Shown piece after piece: positions 1-8,623 of a stretch of DNA of 34,933 nt. Origin of the DNA: Chlorobiaceae bacterium. Lineage in GTDB: Bacteria; Bacteroidota; Chlorobiia; Chlorobiales; Chlorobiaceae. The position numbers and the translations under genes are program-made. Under the pieces are notes generated by a model, which worked only from the letters and a program-made list of their open reading frames with translations, was not told the origin of the DNA and ran no database searches. Each line of letters begins with the position of its first letter. The first letter of the stretch is position 1. Where the stretch lies: positions 4,601 through 39,533 of the forward strand of contig JAAXWL010000010.1 of assembly GCA_013334975.1 (NCBI GenBank), in the 5' to 3' direction.

Positions 1-152
1 GGGTATTGTGGTTTATTGTGATAAACATTTGATAATTTAATAGATACAGATAGAAGCGGGTTTTCTGTTTTTGAATAAACAATCGATTTTGATACCGATA
101 CCGATTTCGATGTGGATAAGTCAATGGTTCCTTAAAATACGTCAGCATATGG
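1..152 (-). repeat. Hexamer-cored dispersed repeat, copy A (cut by window edge)
   Basis: Reverse-oriented copy of the intergenic repeat also seen at 2267-2608, 12503-12780 and 26082-26303. The hexamer tract (GATACC/GATTTC units, ATCGNN on the other strand) is at 82-111. It is flanked by a TTTTCTGTTT module at 61-70 and an AATACGTCAG module near 136-145, both shared with the other copies. It lies just downstream of the dxs stop codon. Its left part is missing because the window begins inside it. Confidence 0.75.
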
Positions 153-197
153 ATGAAATAACGTAGTGCAAGGCGGCGCAGGTTTGTCAAGGTTCTT

Positions 198-2135
198 TTA
201 CGCCATCCCCCTGGAGAATTCCACAATCTTTTCTGACAACGTTTCCGCGTCAAGTCCCACCTCACGGTAGAGATCTTCCATACTTCCGTGAGTCACAAAA
301 GCGTCCGGCAGACCGAAAGAGATGCTTCGGACGCAGGGATGGTTACGGTTCAGGTAGCCAGCCACACTGCTTCCGAACCCGCCGATGATGCTGTTCTCCT
401 CGATGGTGACGATATGGGTGCAACGTGAAACGGCCATGTCGATCATTGCTGTATCGATCGGCTTGAGGAAGCGCAGGTCACAGACCAGCGGATTCAGGCC
501 GGCGGCTTCGAGTTTGGCTGCCGTTTGGATCGCTCTGCTTACCATGCTTCCAATGCAGAGGAGGGCAACGGAGTCACCCTCCCGAATTACTCTTCCCTTT
601 CCTGGCGGAATCGGGGTGAACTCCTTGTGTAGCACCGCACCGCTGCCGCTGCCTCGCGGGTAGCGGATGGCTACCGGGCCCTTTATTTCGTAAAGAGCAG
701 TGTAGAGCATGTTGCGCAGCTCCTGTTCATCGCCCGGCGCCATGACGACAAGGTTTGGCACTGCGTTCAGATAGGAGAGGTCAAAGGCTCCGTGATGGGT
801 CGGTCCATCTTCGCCAACAAGTCCTGCCCGGTCGATGGCAAAAATCACATGCAGGTTTTGCAGGGCGACATCGTGGATCACCTGGTCGTAGGCGCGTTGC
901 AGGAAGGTGGAGTAGATGGCGAAGACAGGCTTGAATCCGCCTATGGCAAGTCCAGCGGCGAACGTGACGGCGTGTTGTTCGGCGATACCTACATCGTAGA
1001 ACCTTGAAGGTATGGCATTCTGGAAGAGGTCGAGTGAGGTCCCGCTCGGCATGGCGGCGGTGATGGCCGTGATGGTTGGGTCTTTGAGGGCCAGTTCGAC
1101 CAGTGCTTCGCCGAAGACCTCCTGATACCTGGGTTTCGATGGTTTGGCTGCCTTGAGGTTTAAGCCGGTTTCAATGTCGAAGCCTCCGGCGCTTGCATGC
1201 CACTTGGGCTGGTTGTCCTCGGCAGGCTTGAACCCCTTGCCCTTGGTGGTAATGACGTGCAGCAGCTTGGGGTGGTGCAGTGAGCGCATTTCACGCAGCG
1301 CCTTGACAAGCTGCTCCATGTTGTGACCGTCGATCGGGCCGAAATAGCGGAATCCGAGTGCCTCGAAAAAGGCTCCGGGAGTAAAGGCGGCCTTGATGCC
1401 GTCCTCTATGCGGTGAACGGTCGTTTTTGCCGTATCACCAAACTCGTTGTTCAGTAGCGAGATGCTGTCCCAGATGAACTTTCTCATCCGGTTGTAGGTC
1501 TTGTTCAGCGGGAGGTTTACCAGATGGTTCTTCAGCCCTCCGGTATTGGGTGAAATCGCCATCTGGTTGTCGTTGAGGATGACGAGCACGTCGGACTTGA
1601 TATCGCCGAGATGGTTCATCGCCTCGAACGCCATGCCTCCGGTAAGACTGCCGTCGCCGATGATCGCCACGACCTTCTCGGTTCTGCCTGCAAGGTCACG
1701 CGCAACGGCCAGGCCCGCAGCAGCGGAGATCGAGGTCGAAGCATGACCGGTATCGAAAGCGTCATGAAAGCTTTCACTGCGTTTCGGAAAACCTGCGAGT
1801 CCATGATACTGGCGGTTGGTGTTCATCTCCGCCATTCGTCCGGTGAGTATTTTGTGGACATAGGCCTGATGGCCCACATCCCAGACGATCCTGTCGGTCG
1901 GGCTCTGGTAGACGTGATGCAGGGCTACGGTAAGCTCGGCAACACCGAGGCTCGATCCGAAATGGCCGCCGTTCTGCGAAACCAGTTCGATGACCCGCTT
2001 CCGGCATTCGGTTGCCACTTGTTCGAGCTCATGCAGGCTCAACTTTTTGAGGTCTGCAGGGGAGTGAATTGCCGAAAGAAGCGGATAGGCCTGCTGTATC
2101 TGAGTGATTGCCGGAGTTGAAACGAAGTCAGCCAT
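198..2135 (-). CDS. dxs: 1-deoxy-D-xylulose-5-phosphate synthase
   Basis: This thiamine-diphosphate enzyme condenses pyruvate with glyceraldehyde-3-phosphate to DXP, the first step of the MEP isoprenoid pathway; in a phototroph that would feed (bacterio)chlorophyll tails, carotenoids and quinones. The 645 residues are full length for the family. Visible motifs are GGHFGSSLG (His58, TPP/substrate side), the TPP-binding GDGSLTGG beginning at residue 160 and ending in NDN (188-190), DGHN near 270, and the transketolase pyrimidine and C-terminal domains (GLVGEDGPTHHG, YPRG). The start is the ATG at 2135; there is no strong Shine-Dalgarno. The gene stands alone, with repeat copies on both sides, so it is probably monocistronic. 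No oddities were seen. Confidence 0.97.
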   Translation of the reverse strand: MADFVSTPAITQIQQAYPLLSAIHSPADLKKLSLHELEQVATECRKRVIELVSQNGGHFGSSLGVAELTVALHHVYQSPTDRIVWDVGHQAYVHKILTGRMAEMNTNRQYHGLAGFPKRSESFHDAFDTGHASTSISAAAGLAVARDLAGRTEKVVAIIGDGSLTGGMAFEAMNHLGDIKSDVLVILNDNQMAISPNTGGLKNHLVNLPLNKTYNRMRKFIWDSISLLNNEFGDTAKTTVHRIEDGIKAAFTPGAFFEALGFRYFGPIDGHNMEQLVKALREMRSLHHPKLLHVITTKGKGFKPAEDNQPKWHASAGGFDIETGLNLKAAKPSKPRYQEVFGEALVELALKDPTITAITAAMPSGTSLDLFQNAIPSRFYDVGIAEQHAVTFAAGLAIGGFKPVFAIYSTFLQRAYDQVIHDVALQNLHVIFAIDRAGLVGEDGPTHHGAFDLSYLNAVPNLVVMAPGDEQELRNMLYTALYEIKGPVAIRYPRGSGSGAVLHKEFTPIPPGKGRVIREGDSVALLCIGSMVSRAIQTAAKLEAAGLNPLVCDLRFLKPIDTAMIDMAVSRCTHIVTIEENSIIGGFGSSVAGYLNRNHPCVRSISFGLPDAFVTHGSMEDLYREVGLDAETLSEKIVEFSRGMA

Positions 2136-2266
2136 AGGTTATGGGGAATGAAGTTCTGACGGATTTGTCTGTTTGTATCTAACCATTCAGGCTGGCTCAC
2201 GGTTCCGGTGAAGCTGATTTGATGGTCTGAATCCTGCTTCGATATCGATGGGGAAGAGGGTTACTG

Positions 2267-2608
2267 TTATGTCAATCTTAAGCTGGCGTATGTTATAGTG
2301 CCATTAACTTTTCCAAATCGAAATCGGTATCGAAATTGATTATTTGTATGAAAACAGAAAACCGGCTTCTGGCAGTATCAGTTTAATTTCTGAGAAAATA
2401 ATGTACTATTGACGTGCTATTGGTTCTTATTTTCGATCTGGATACCGATTTGGATACCGATAGCGATTTATCATCAAATGGCTATGGCAATTAACCACAA
2501 TTCATGGTGTTTTTTTTTAGCCTCTTTTTAGCCTCTTCAAGTGGAATTCGATACCGATACCGATTTCGATGATAAAGGAAATTCAGACTATTTACTGTTG
2601 ACGCTACA
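2267..2608 (+). repeat. Hexamer-cored dispersed repeat, copy B (longest, with nested insert)
   Basis: This fills the spacer between dxs and yjbQ, whose stop codon it touches. The left module (TGTCAA...CTGGCGTATG) is followed by an ATCGAA/ATCGGT tract at 2317-2340, the AAAACAGAAAACCGG module, a central CCACAATTCA module near 2496-2505, and a right inverted tract (GATACC/GATTTC) at 2549-2571. Compared with copy C it has roughly 80 extra bases near 2390-2470. These carry a third hexamer tract (2433-2468) and a TATTGACGTG segment that resembles the repeat's own right end, so this may be a nested partial copy. Confidence 0.75.
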
Positions 2609-3034
2609 CTACTCTCCCTGGATATGCACCAGAACCTGCCGCTGTGGTCTCGGACCGTCAAGTTCTATGAAAAAGATCGATTGCCACTCTCCGAGCATAA
2701 GGCGACCTTGAGAAAAGGGGATGGTTTCGGAGCTGTTCATCAGGAGGCTCAACAGATGTGAATGGGCGTTGTCCCGGCCGTCGAGGGTTTCGAGGTTGTG
2801 CAGCCAGTTGCCATCTTTCGGAATGAACCGCTTCAGGAAGCTTATCATATCCTGTTGCAGTCGTTCTTCGCGTTCATTGATATTGATGCTGGCTGTGGTG
2901 TGTCGGCTGAGTAGCGTGACCGTACCCTGTTTCAGGCCTGTGACATCGAGGGCCGAGCGAACCTCGGCAGTGATATCGATAATGTCGATTGGCTGGCTGG
3001 TCTTGCACGAGATGGTGATCGTCTGGTAGTGCAT
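2609..3034 (-). CDS. YjbQ-family protein (UPF0047)
   Basis: Small beta-barrel protein of the YjbQ/UPF0047 family; some members have weak thiamine-phosphate synthase activity, but the cellular role is not settled. The reading frame could be extended to 3097. I chose the ATG at 3034 because MHYQTITI is where family members begin and the upstream residues look non-coding. In the 141-residue product, SRHTTASININE (43-54) and DGRDNAHSHLLS (85-96) supply the conserved His, Asp and Glu residues; GEWQSIFFIELDGPR (115-129) is the C-terminal signature. It lies downstream of the GH13 gene on the same strand, with a hairpin between them. Family assignment is firm; function is not. Confidence 0.9.
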   Translation of the reverse strand: MHYQTITISCKTSQPIDIIDITAEVRSALDVTGLKQGTVTLLSRHTTASININEREERLQQDMISFLKRFIPKDGNWLHNLETLDGRDNAHSHLLSLLMNSSETIPFSQGRLMLGEWQSIFFIELDGPRPQRQVLVHIQGE

Positions 3035-3080
3035 CGCTGAAGGTGGTGTCCAATGAGATTGAAAAAGTTTCGGGTTGCTT

Positions 3081-3105
3081 CGGATGCCGCAGGACACGGC
3101 ATCCG
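3081..3105. terminator. Intercistronic hairpin between GH13 gene and yjbQ
   Basis: A perfect 9-bp inverted repeat (CGGATGCCG / CGGCATCCG) has a 7-base loop. Read on the minus strand it follows the GH13 stop codon and is followed after about 14 bases by a short T run, so it may partly terminate the upstream transcript or protect its 3' end. No tight U-tract directly follows the stem, hence low confidence as a terminator. Confidence 0.35.
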
Positions 3106-3115
3106 GAGACAGGTA

Positions 3116-4567
3116 TTACGCTGTTTTCACCATGAGCAGCACCCCTTCATGGGGAGCGAGGCGGATGGTCAGTGAGGCATCGCTCAACTGGCGCTCATGT
3201 GGATGTTCGGGAAAACGGGTCGAGAATGCGGTGATGTCAGTGACCTTGAGACCGGCCAGGGCTGGATGTTTAAAGTGCGTATCGATGCCTGTGGCAGAGA
3301 AGTTGGCCAGTACGAATGCGTGGGAGCCAGGAACTGAACGGCAATATCCGAAGCAGAGCGGCTGTCCTTCGGGGTGCAGTTCGAGCCATTCCGTTGTGCC
3401 TTCCTGAAAAACCGTGTCCGAACGGAAGTCGAACAGCTTGAGGTAAAGATGCAGCAGCGCCTTGTGTGAAGGCTCTTTGGCATGGCGGAGCAACTGTACA
3501 GGAATTTTTTTCTTCAGACCGAGCAACTGGCCCTGATGGACCAAAGTCAATCCGGGAGAGGTGAGCAATATCAGAGCGGCAACGGCATGGTTTGGGCCGA
3601 ACTGTTCCGAAGCCCGAACCTCGTCGTGGTTTTCGATAAACCGGCACAGTCGTTGCTGGTAGTTCCAGTCGGCAAGCAGGTGTCCACGCAGCTTTGGTAC
3701 GTTGACCGGAGAGTTGCCGAGGTAGTCGTAAAAAGGTTTGTCGTAGGTGAAATCGAATCCCATCTGCTGTAAATCCCATTCCCGGTTCCAGTACGATTCG
3801 GCAAGGAAAAGAAATCCGGGGTGCTTTTTCCTGATCGTCTGGATGGCTTTGGGCCAGAACTCCTCAGTCATTTTTCCGGCCAGGTTTTCCCAGGTGGTAT
3901 TGAACACATCCTTCAGCACCAGCATGGCGACGTCACACCGTACAGCGTCACAAAGATCGCTGATATGCAACAGGTTGTGGATCATCATCTCATGCGTAGC
4001 CAGGTTGGCGTAGTTGATCTGCAGGGTGTCGGTCCATGGAGGGAAATAGGGATCCTTGCCATGAGCGAGGTATTTTCCTTTGGTGTATTCGAAACAGGAG
4101 CAGGGATCCTGGCTCTGCTCTTGTTTCGATATGGTGACGAACAGCTCCGGATGATCAGGCAGCCAGCGGTTGTCGAGCGCCATGTGGTTGGGCACGAAAT
4201 CAAGCATCAGTTTGATACCCATGCCGGCAAGACGTTTGCGGAACGCCATAAGGGCGTAATAACCGCCAATAGCCTCACTGACCTCGTAGGAGGGAATGGC
4301 ATAAGGTGAGCCAACGATATCCTCGGGCTGGAGATCTTTCAGGTTGTCGAGGAATTCAGAGCGTAGTTCCCGGTGCGAAGAGGCGATTGCCTCGCTGTAA
4401 CGGCTTTTTTTCCAGACTCCCATGAGCCAGACCATCGTGAACTTGCCATCGATGAGTATCTGCAACTCCTCATCAGGCACCTCTTCGAGATTGATGGTAC
4501 GTCCAAGCCTGACGGAGAGCTCTTTCAGCCAGACTCTCGTATTGATTTCATAAACAAGTGGAAACAT
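3116..4567 (-). CDS. Alpha-amylase family glycoside hydrolase (GH13)
   Basis: Predicted cytoplasmic (beta/alpha)8-barrel enzyme acting on alpha-glucans. The frame is open upstream to 4801, but the ATG at 4567 (MFPLVYEINTRVWL) fits the family's first barrel strand and the upstream residues look non-coding, so I use a 483-residue product. GH13 regions are visible: region I DFVPNH (123-128); region II DAVRCDVAM with the likely nucleophile Asp212; region III FLAESYW with the likely acid/base Glu257; region IV ENHDE with Asp315. A short C-terminal all-beta domain follows. No signal peptide or carbohydrate-binding module is seen. Substrate specificity (amylase, trehalose synthase-like or other) cannot be told from the sequence. 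Glycogen turnover is a reasonable inference. Confidence 0.88.
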   Translation of the reverse strand: MFPLVYEINTRVWLKELSVRLGRTINLEEVPDEELQILIDGKFTMVWLMGVWKKSRYSEAIASSHRELRSEFLDNLKDLQPEDIVGSPYAIPSYEVSEAIGGYYALMAFRKRLAGMGIKLMLDFVPNHMALDNRWLPDHPELFVTISKQEQSQDPCSCFEYTKGKYLAHGKDPYFPPWTDTLQINYANLATHEMMIHNLLHISDLCDAVRCDVAMLVLKDVFNTTWENLAGKMTEEFWPKAIQTIRKKHPGFLFLAESYWNREWDLQQMGFDFTYDKPFYDYLGNSPVNVPKLRGHLLADWNYQQRLCRFIENHDEVRASEQFGPNHAVAALILLTSPGLTLVHQGQLLGLKKKIPVQLLRHAKEPSHKALLHLYLKLFDFRSDTVFQEGTTEWLELHPEGQPLCFGYCRSVPGSHAFVLANFSATGIDTHFKHPALAGLKVTDITAFSTRFPEHPHERQLSDASLTIRLAPHEGVLLMVKTA

Positions 4568-5025
4568 GCCGGTATCTGTTGAGCAAAGATGACGAATATT
4601 AGGTTGCCTTATCCTTCGACAGTTCGAAATATAGCAATCCAAATGCAAAAGATTCGGTCTTTGTACGTTCTGCTTTTTGGGTGCAACTTTGACTTGCTGT
4701 TTGCTGTTCATTTCTGAAACCCTGATTCGCATAAGCCTCCAGCTGATTTTTTCCCGTTCATGGGCACCTCCAAAAAAGGCAAGAACCCCCTTTCTGCTCA
4801 TTGAATCAGAAACTCAGGGGCTCGTAAACCAGCGTGATCAGCGGATTTTTCCAAATCGAAATCCAAATCGTTATCGAAATCGATAACCAAGCCAGAGTAT
4901 GTCAGTCATTCATGAGTTTTTAGAAAAGAGTCATGAGCGACAGGCCGGAACCAACGCAGCAATCAGGACGCGCAACAAGTTTTTGAGATGTCCTCATCAC
5001 TAACAGCACATCAGGAGGAATCGTC
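4568..5025. other. Intergenic spacer between divergent GH13 and phhB genes
   Basis: Divergent spacer of 458 bases that should contain the promoters of both flanking genes. The 4568-4801 part is open in frame with the GH13 gene but has no convincing coding character. A short hexamer-repeat fragment is at 4850-4890. A good Shine-Dalgarno (AGGAGG, about 5012-5017) precedes phhB. No promoter motif stands out. Confidence 0.5.
4850..4890 (+). repeat. Hexamer-repeat fragment (copy E)
   Basis: Five degenerate ATCGNN units (tract 4855-4886) follow TTTTCC, exactly as in the left arm of copy B. The flanking modules of the full repeat are absent, so this is a solo left tract or a decayed remnant. Confidence 0.6.
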
Positions 5026-5385
5026 ATGGAAGCATTGCAAAGCAAACACTGTGTGCCCTGTGAAGGGACAGCACTTCCAATGGCATCGGAAGAACTTCAG
5101 CGGCAACTCTCCTACCTTCCGGAGTGGAAGCTTGTCGATGACTCCGGAACCCCGAAGCTCGTCAGGGTTTTCAGTTTCAGGAATTTCAAGGAGGCGCTCG
5201 ACTTCACCGTCAGGGTAGGCCAGCTCGCCGAAGCCGAAGGACACCATCCGGCGCTGCTGACCGAATGGGGCAAAGTGACCGTCTCTTGGTGGACGCACGC
5301 TATCGGGGGCATTCATCTGAACGACCTCATCATGGCTTCGAAGACCGAAAAGCTGAACGGGGAGGTTCAAGGGGCGTCGGCCTGA
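5026..5385 (+). CDS. phhB: 4a-hydroxytetrahydrobiopterin dehydratase (pterin-4a-carbinolamine dehydratase)
   Basis: PCD/DCoH-family enzyme that dehydrates 4a-hydroxytetrahydropterin during pterin cofactor recycling. The 119-residue product is slightly long for the family because of an N-terminal segment with two Cys residues. The family core is clear: residues 28-36 (LSYLPEWKL), the [10 protein letters not shown] helix, the catalytic EGHHP (two adjacent His near residues 72-73) and the [17 protein letters not shown] segment. The start is the ATG at 5026 with AGGAGG 9 bases upstream, one of the better ribosome binding sites in the window. No aromatic amino acid hydroxylase is nearby. Green sulfur bacteria are known to make unusual pterins, so a link to those is possible but inferred. 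Confidence 0.93.
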   Translation: MEALQSKHCVPCEGTALPMASEELQRQLSYLPEWKLVDDSGTPKLVRVFSFRNFKEALDFTVRVGQLAEAEGHHPALLTEWGKVTVSWWTHAIGGIHLNDLIMASKTEKLNGEVQGASA

Positions 5386-5550
5386 TCAATTCGGGGAATA
5401 TCGATAGAACGATGCGTCTTCTGATTTCTTAACTTTTAAGGCTGGTATATAGCAGGCAGGAGATATCTTTTATCTGAAGGCGCATTTGTATTTCGGGCCG
5501 GGATGTGCGAAATTCTTCTGAGCTTTGTATCGGTTTGCTTTGCCCGTTGC

Positions 5551-5559
5551 GGGGGGGGG
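5551..5559. repeat. Homopolymer tract of nine G
   Basis: A run of nine G lies in the spacer about 31 bases upstream of the helicase TTG start. Such tracts slip readily during replication and could vary leader length or spacing. It lies outside any gene I call. Confidence 0.7.
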
Positions 5560-5589
5560 CTGGCCGCTAACCTGTAATTTTCAGCAGCA

Positions 5590-7830
5590 TTGACAGATTT
5601 TCTCCGGGAACTCAACGACGTGCAGCGTGAGGCTGTGCTTGCCACCGAAGGCCCCGTGATGGTGCTTGCGGGTGCGGGTTCGGGCAAGACGCGCGTTATC
5701 ACCTACCGCATTGCGCACCTTATTCGCAATGAGCGGGTCTCGCCCCAGAACATTCTCGCCCTGACCTTCACCAACAAGGCAGCGGGGGAGATGCGTCACC
5801 GGATCGACGGTCTCCTCCAGCAGGGAAGTTCCAACGGTCTCTGGATCGGCACCTTCCACTCGGTTTTTGCTCGTCTGTTGCGCAGTTATATCCACCTGAT
5901 CGGCTACGACCGGAACTTTTCGATCTTTGATGCCGACGACAGCAAGAGCTTAGTCAAGCAGTGCATGTCGGAGCTGAACATTTCGATCGAGTCGCTGCCG
6001 GTGAATCTCGTTCACTCGACCATCAGCAAGTCGAAGAACAACTTTGTGATGCCGCCGGAGTTTCATCGCAAGGCGATCGACGATCAGTACCGGAAGATGG
6101 CGCTCATCTACGAGCGTTATGTGCAGAAGCTGCGCGAGAACAACGCACTCGATTTCGACGACTTGCTCGTCAAGCCGATCGAGCTCTTTACCGAGCATCC
6201 GCCTGTGCTTGAGCAGCTTCAGGAGTACTTTCGGTACCTGCTCATCGACGAGTACCAGGATACCAACCGGGTTCAGTATCTGGTGTCGAAGATGATCTCC
6301 GGCAAGCACCGGAACATCTTTGTGGTGGGTGACGATGCCCAGTCGATCTACTCGTGGCGCGGGGCGGACATCTCGAACATGCTCAACTTCTGCGATGATT
6401 ATGAGGATGCCCGGACCTTCAAGCTGGTGGACAACTACCGGAGCACCAAGACGATTCTGCAGGCGGCCAACAACGTCATCAGCCGGAACCAGCGCCAGAT
6501 CAAAAAGGAGCTGGTGGCCAACGCCGGAACGGGCGAGCCGATCACGCTGATCGAGGCGTACAACGAGCGGCGCGAGGCAGAGAAGGTGGGGGAGTCGATC
6601 GAGTCGATCCGGCAGTTGCATGGGGCTCAGTACCGCGCCTTTGCCATCTTCTATCGTACCAACGCGCAGTCGCGGGTGATTGAGGATGTGATGCGCCTGA
6701 ACCGGATTCCCTACCGGATATTCGGCAGCGTTTCGTTCTACAAGCGCAAGGAGATCAAGGATGCCGTAGCCTATATGCGGCTGGTGATGAACGATCGTGA
6801 CAGCGAGTCGCTCCTGCGGGTGATCAACTTTCCGCCGCGAAAGATTGGCGACGTGAGCATCGGCAAGCTGAAGGAGTTCGCCGAGGAGCAGGGGATTTCT
6901 CTCTACGATGCGGTGCGCCGGGCCGGGGAGGGGGGCTTTCAGACAAGGCTGGTGAGTGCGCTGACGGAGTTTGCGAACCTGATCGGCTCCATGCGCAGGC
7001 AGGCCGAGGAGGGCACGGCGTATGATGTGCTATCGATGCTGTTTGAAATGACCTCCATTCTGTCGCTGCTCAAGGACGAGAACACTCCGGAGTCGCTGGC
7101 TCGTCAAGAGAACCTTCAGGAGTTGCTCTCCATGACGAGGGATTTTTCGGATCACAACCCCGCATCCGCTTCGCTTGGTGACTTTCTTTCGACCATTTCC
7201 CTCGCATCGGATTACGACGAGACGCAGGAGTCGGACAATTATGTTTCGCTCATGACGGTCCATGCCGCCAAAGGGCTTGAATTCCCGGTGGTGTTCGTTA
7301 CCGGTCTGGAGGAGAAGCTCTTTCCGCTCAACGTCTACGAGCCGGGAGAGGTCGAGGAGGAGCGTCGGCTCTTCTACGTGGCGATCACCCGTGCGCGAGA
7401 GAAGCTCTTCCTGTCGTGGGCCCAGAGTCGCTACATGTACGGTCAGCCGCAGATGTGCATGCGCTCCTCTTTTATCAACGAGATCGATCCGGACATTATC
7501 GTCACCGAGGGGGGGCGCAAGCTTTCCGAGAGTCCGAAAAAGGTTGCAGCTTCAGCGATGGCCGGACGCCCGGTCTTCGGCTCGTCGCTTGCCAATCCCG
7601 GACGGCCGGTCGCACAAGCCTCGGTGGTGACACCGGCAGGTTCGGCGGCGCCAACTGGTGCTGCTAAAAGCGCGTTCAAGGTCGGCGTCAGGGTACAGCA
7701 CGCCATTTTCGGCCCTGGTGTGGTTCTTGAAGTGCAGGGGAGCGGCGCGAAGCAGAAGGTGAAGATCAATTTCAGGAATGCAGGCGAAAAGAGTCTCATG
7801 GTGCAGTACGCCAACCTGAAGATTGTGTGA
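5590..7830 (+). CDS. ATP-dependent DNA helicase, UvrD/PcrA family
   Basis: Superfamily 1A 3'-5' DNA helicase for repair and removal of replication or transcription obstacles. The 746 residues match PcrA/UvrD length. All SF1 motifs are visible: Q-motif (LNDVQREAV), Walker A AGAGSGKT (27-34), Ib TFTNKAA, Walker B LLIDEYQDTN (about 217-226), III VGDDAQSIYSWRG, IV DNYRST, V TVHAAKGLEFPVVF, VI EERRLFYVAITRA. A flexible linker leads to a C-terminal Tudor-like module (GVRVQHAIFGPGVV...), which in PcrA binds RNA polymerase. The start must be TTG at 5590 because an in-frame TAA lies at 5575-5577 and no ATG or GTG fits. No Shine-Dalgarno is seen, and a G9 tract is in the leader. Confidence 0.95.
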   Translation: MTDFLRELNDVQREAVLATEGPVMVLAGAGSGKTRVITYRIAHLIRNERVSPQNILALTFTNKAAGEMRHRIDGLLQQGSSNGLWIGTFHSVFARLLRSYIHLIGYDRNFSIFDADDSKSLVKQCMSELNISIESLPVNLVHSTISKSKNNFVMPPEFHRKAIDDQYRKMALIYERYVQKLRENNALDFDDLLVKPIELFTEHPPVLEQLQEYFRYLLIDEYQDTNRVQYLVSKMISGKHRNIFVVGDDAQSIYSWRGADISNMLNFCDDYEDARTFKLVDNYRSTKTILQAANNVISRNQRQIKKELVANAGTGEPITLIEAYNERREAEKVGESIESIRQLHGAQYRAFAIFYRTNAQSRVIEDVMRLNRIPYRIFGSVSFYKRKEIKDAVAYMRLVMNDRDSESLLRVINFPPRKIGDVSIGKLKEFAEEQGISLYDAVRRAGEGGFQTRLVSALTEFANLIGSMRRQAEEGTAYDVLSMLFEMTSILSLLKDENTPESLARQENLQELLSMTRDFSDHNPASASLGDFLSTISLASDYDETQESDNYVSLMTVHAAKGLEFPVVFVTGLEEKLFPLNVYEPGEVEEERRLFYVAITRAREKLFLSWAQSRYMYGQPQMCMRSSFINEIDPDIIVTEGGRKLSESPKKVAASAMAGRPVFGSSLANPGRPVAQASVVTPAGSAAPTGAAKSAFKVGVRVQHAIFGPGVVLEVQGSGAKQKVKINFRNAGEKSLMVQYANLKIV

Positions 7831-7882
7831 TGGAGCCGGGATTCATTCCGGTTCATCCCCATGCTCACGGCATCCACTCAGG

Positions 7883-8623
7883 TTATTTCCGGTCTGCCGC
7901 CGAGTTGAACTGCACGAGCTTCGGCCAGTCAATGGCTCCGTTACTATTGCAATATTCCCTACCGAACTCCATTGTGAACCGGTTGAGCATCTGGGCGTAG
8001 GATTGCTGGAACTCTTCGTTTTTCTCTTGAGCCTTGTGGCCAAGTGGCTCGATGATTTCCGTGTAGAGATCGTGCTTTCCTGATATGAAGGCCCAGAAAT
8101 CCTGTCCGCAATATTTGAAATAGTCGCCCTTGTCGGGATTTTTGTCCCGTCCATAGCAGCAGCCGTTGACTGCGACCACCTGAATTCCGGAGTTGCTGGT
8201 GCGAAGCGTCTTTTGTGCGGACTTGAAATCCGTGATCATCTTTTTGATTTGACTGCTGTTTCCCCAGTTTGGGCCGGATTTGATGTTGACGATGTAGCGA
8301 CAGCCATCACGGTCGAATTCGAGATCGATGCCCGGGATGCCCGATTTTCTGCCGCTGAACACTTTCGCATTGATGAAAATGGCGAGTCCTTCGAGCCAGT
8401 CTCCGAAAACGGTCTCCTCGTTCGAGGAGATGTGGACATCGACCAGCCCTCTGACAATCTGTTCCGCCGTCAGAACATATTTGGCTTTGAAGAGGTAAGG
8501 GTTTTTCCTTCCCAGCACTTTGGATAGTTTCAGGCTGTCGAGGCTGGCGATTCTTTTCTGGTGAAAAACGCCGATATTGTTTTCAACGTAAATCGATACA
8601 TAGCTGAGGTTCAGTTGGAGCAT
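7883..8623 (-). CDS. Type II restriction endonuclease, PmeII-like
   Basis: Probable nuclease partner of the adjacent DNA methyltransferase. From the ATG at 8623 (MLQLNLSYVSIYVENN) it has 246 residues; the frame is open to 8677, but those extra residues lie deeper inside the methylase gene. Near residues 105-130 a GIDLEF strand, a turn, and VNIKSGPNWGNSSQ form a PD-(D/E)xK-type core with N-I-K in the last position. The AVNGCCYGRD and GQDFWAFISG blocks are, from memory, characteristic of PmeII-type enzymes; the recognition site cannot be read from the sequence. The gene overlaps the methylase 3' end by 41 bases, so the pair is probably translationally coupled. It lies tail to tail with the helicase. 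No frame lesion is visible. Confidence 0.7.
   Translation of the reverse strand: MLQLNLSYVSIYVENNIGVFHQKRIASLDSLKLSKVLGRKNPYLFKAKYVLTAEQIVRGLVDVHISSNEETVFGDWLEGLAIFINAKVFSGRKSGIPGIDLEFDRDGCRYIVNIKSGPNWGNSSQIKKMITDFKSAQKTLRTSNSGIQVVAVNGCCYGRDKNPDKGDYFKYCGQDFWAFISGKHDLYTEIIEPLGHKAQEKNEEFQQSYAQMLNRFTMEFGREYCNSNGAIDWPKLVQFNSAADRK

Noticed and set aside
4568-4801. N-terminal extension of the GH13 enzyme
   Set aside because: The added residues are not protein-like and family members begin at the MFPLVYEIN position.
5950-6621. Antisense open frame of 223 codons within the helicase gene
   Set aside because: The helicase motifs in the forward frame are complete; the reverse frame is Leu/Val/Asp-rich, as expected from a reversed codon pattern.
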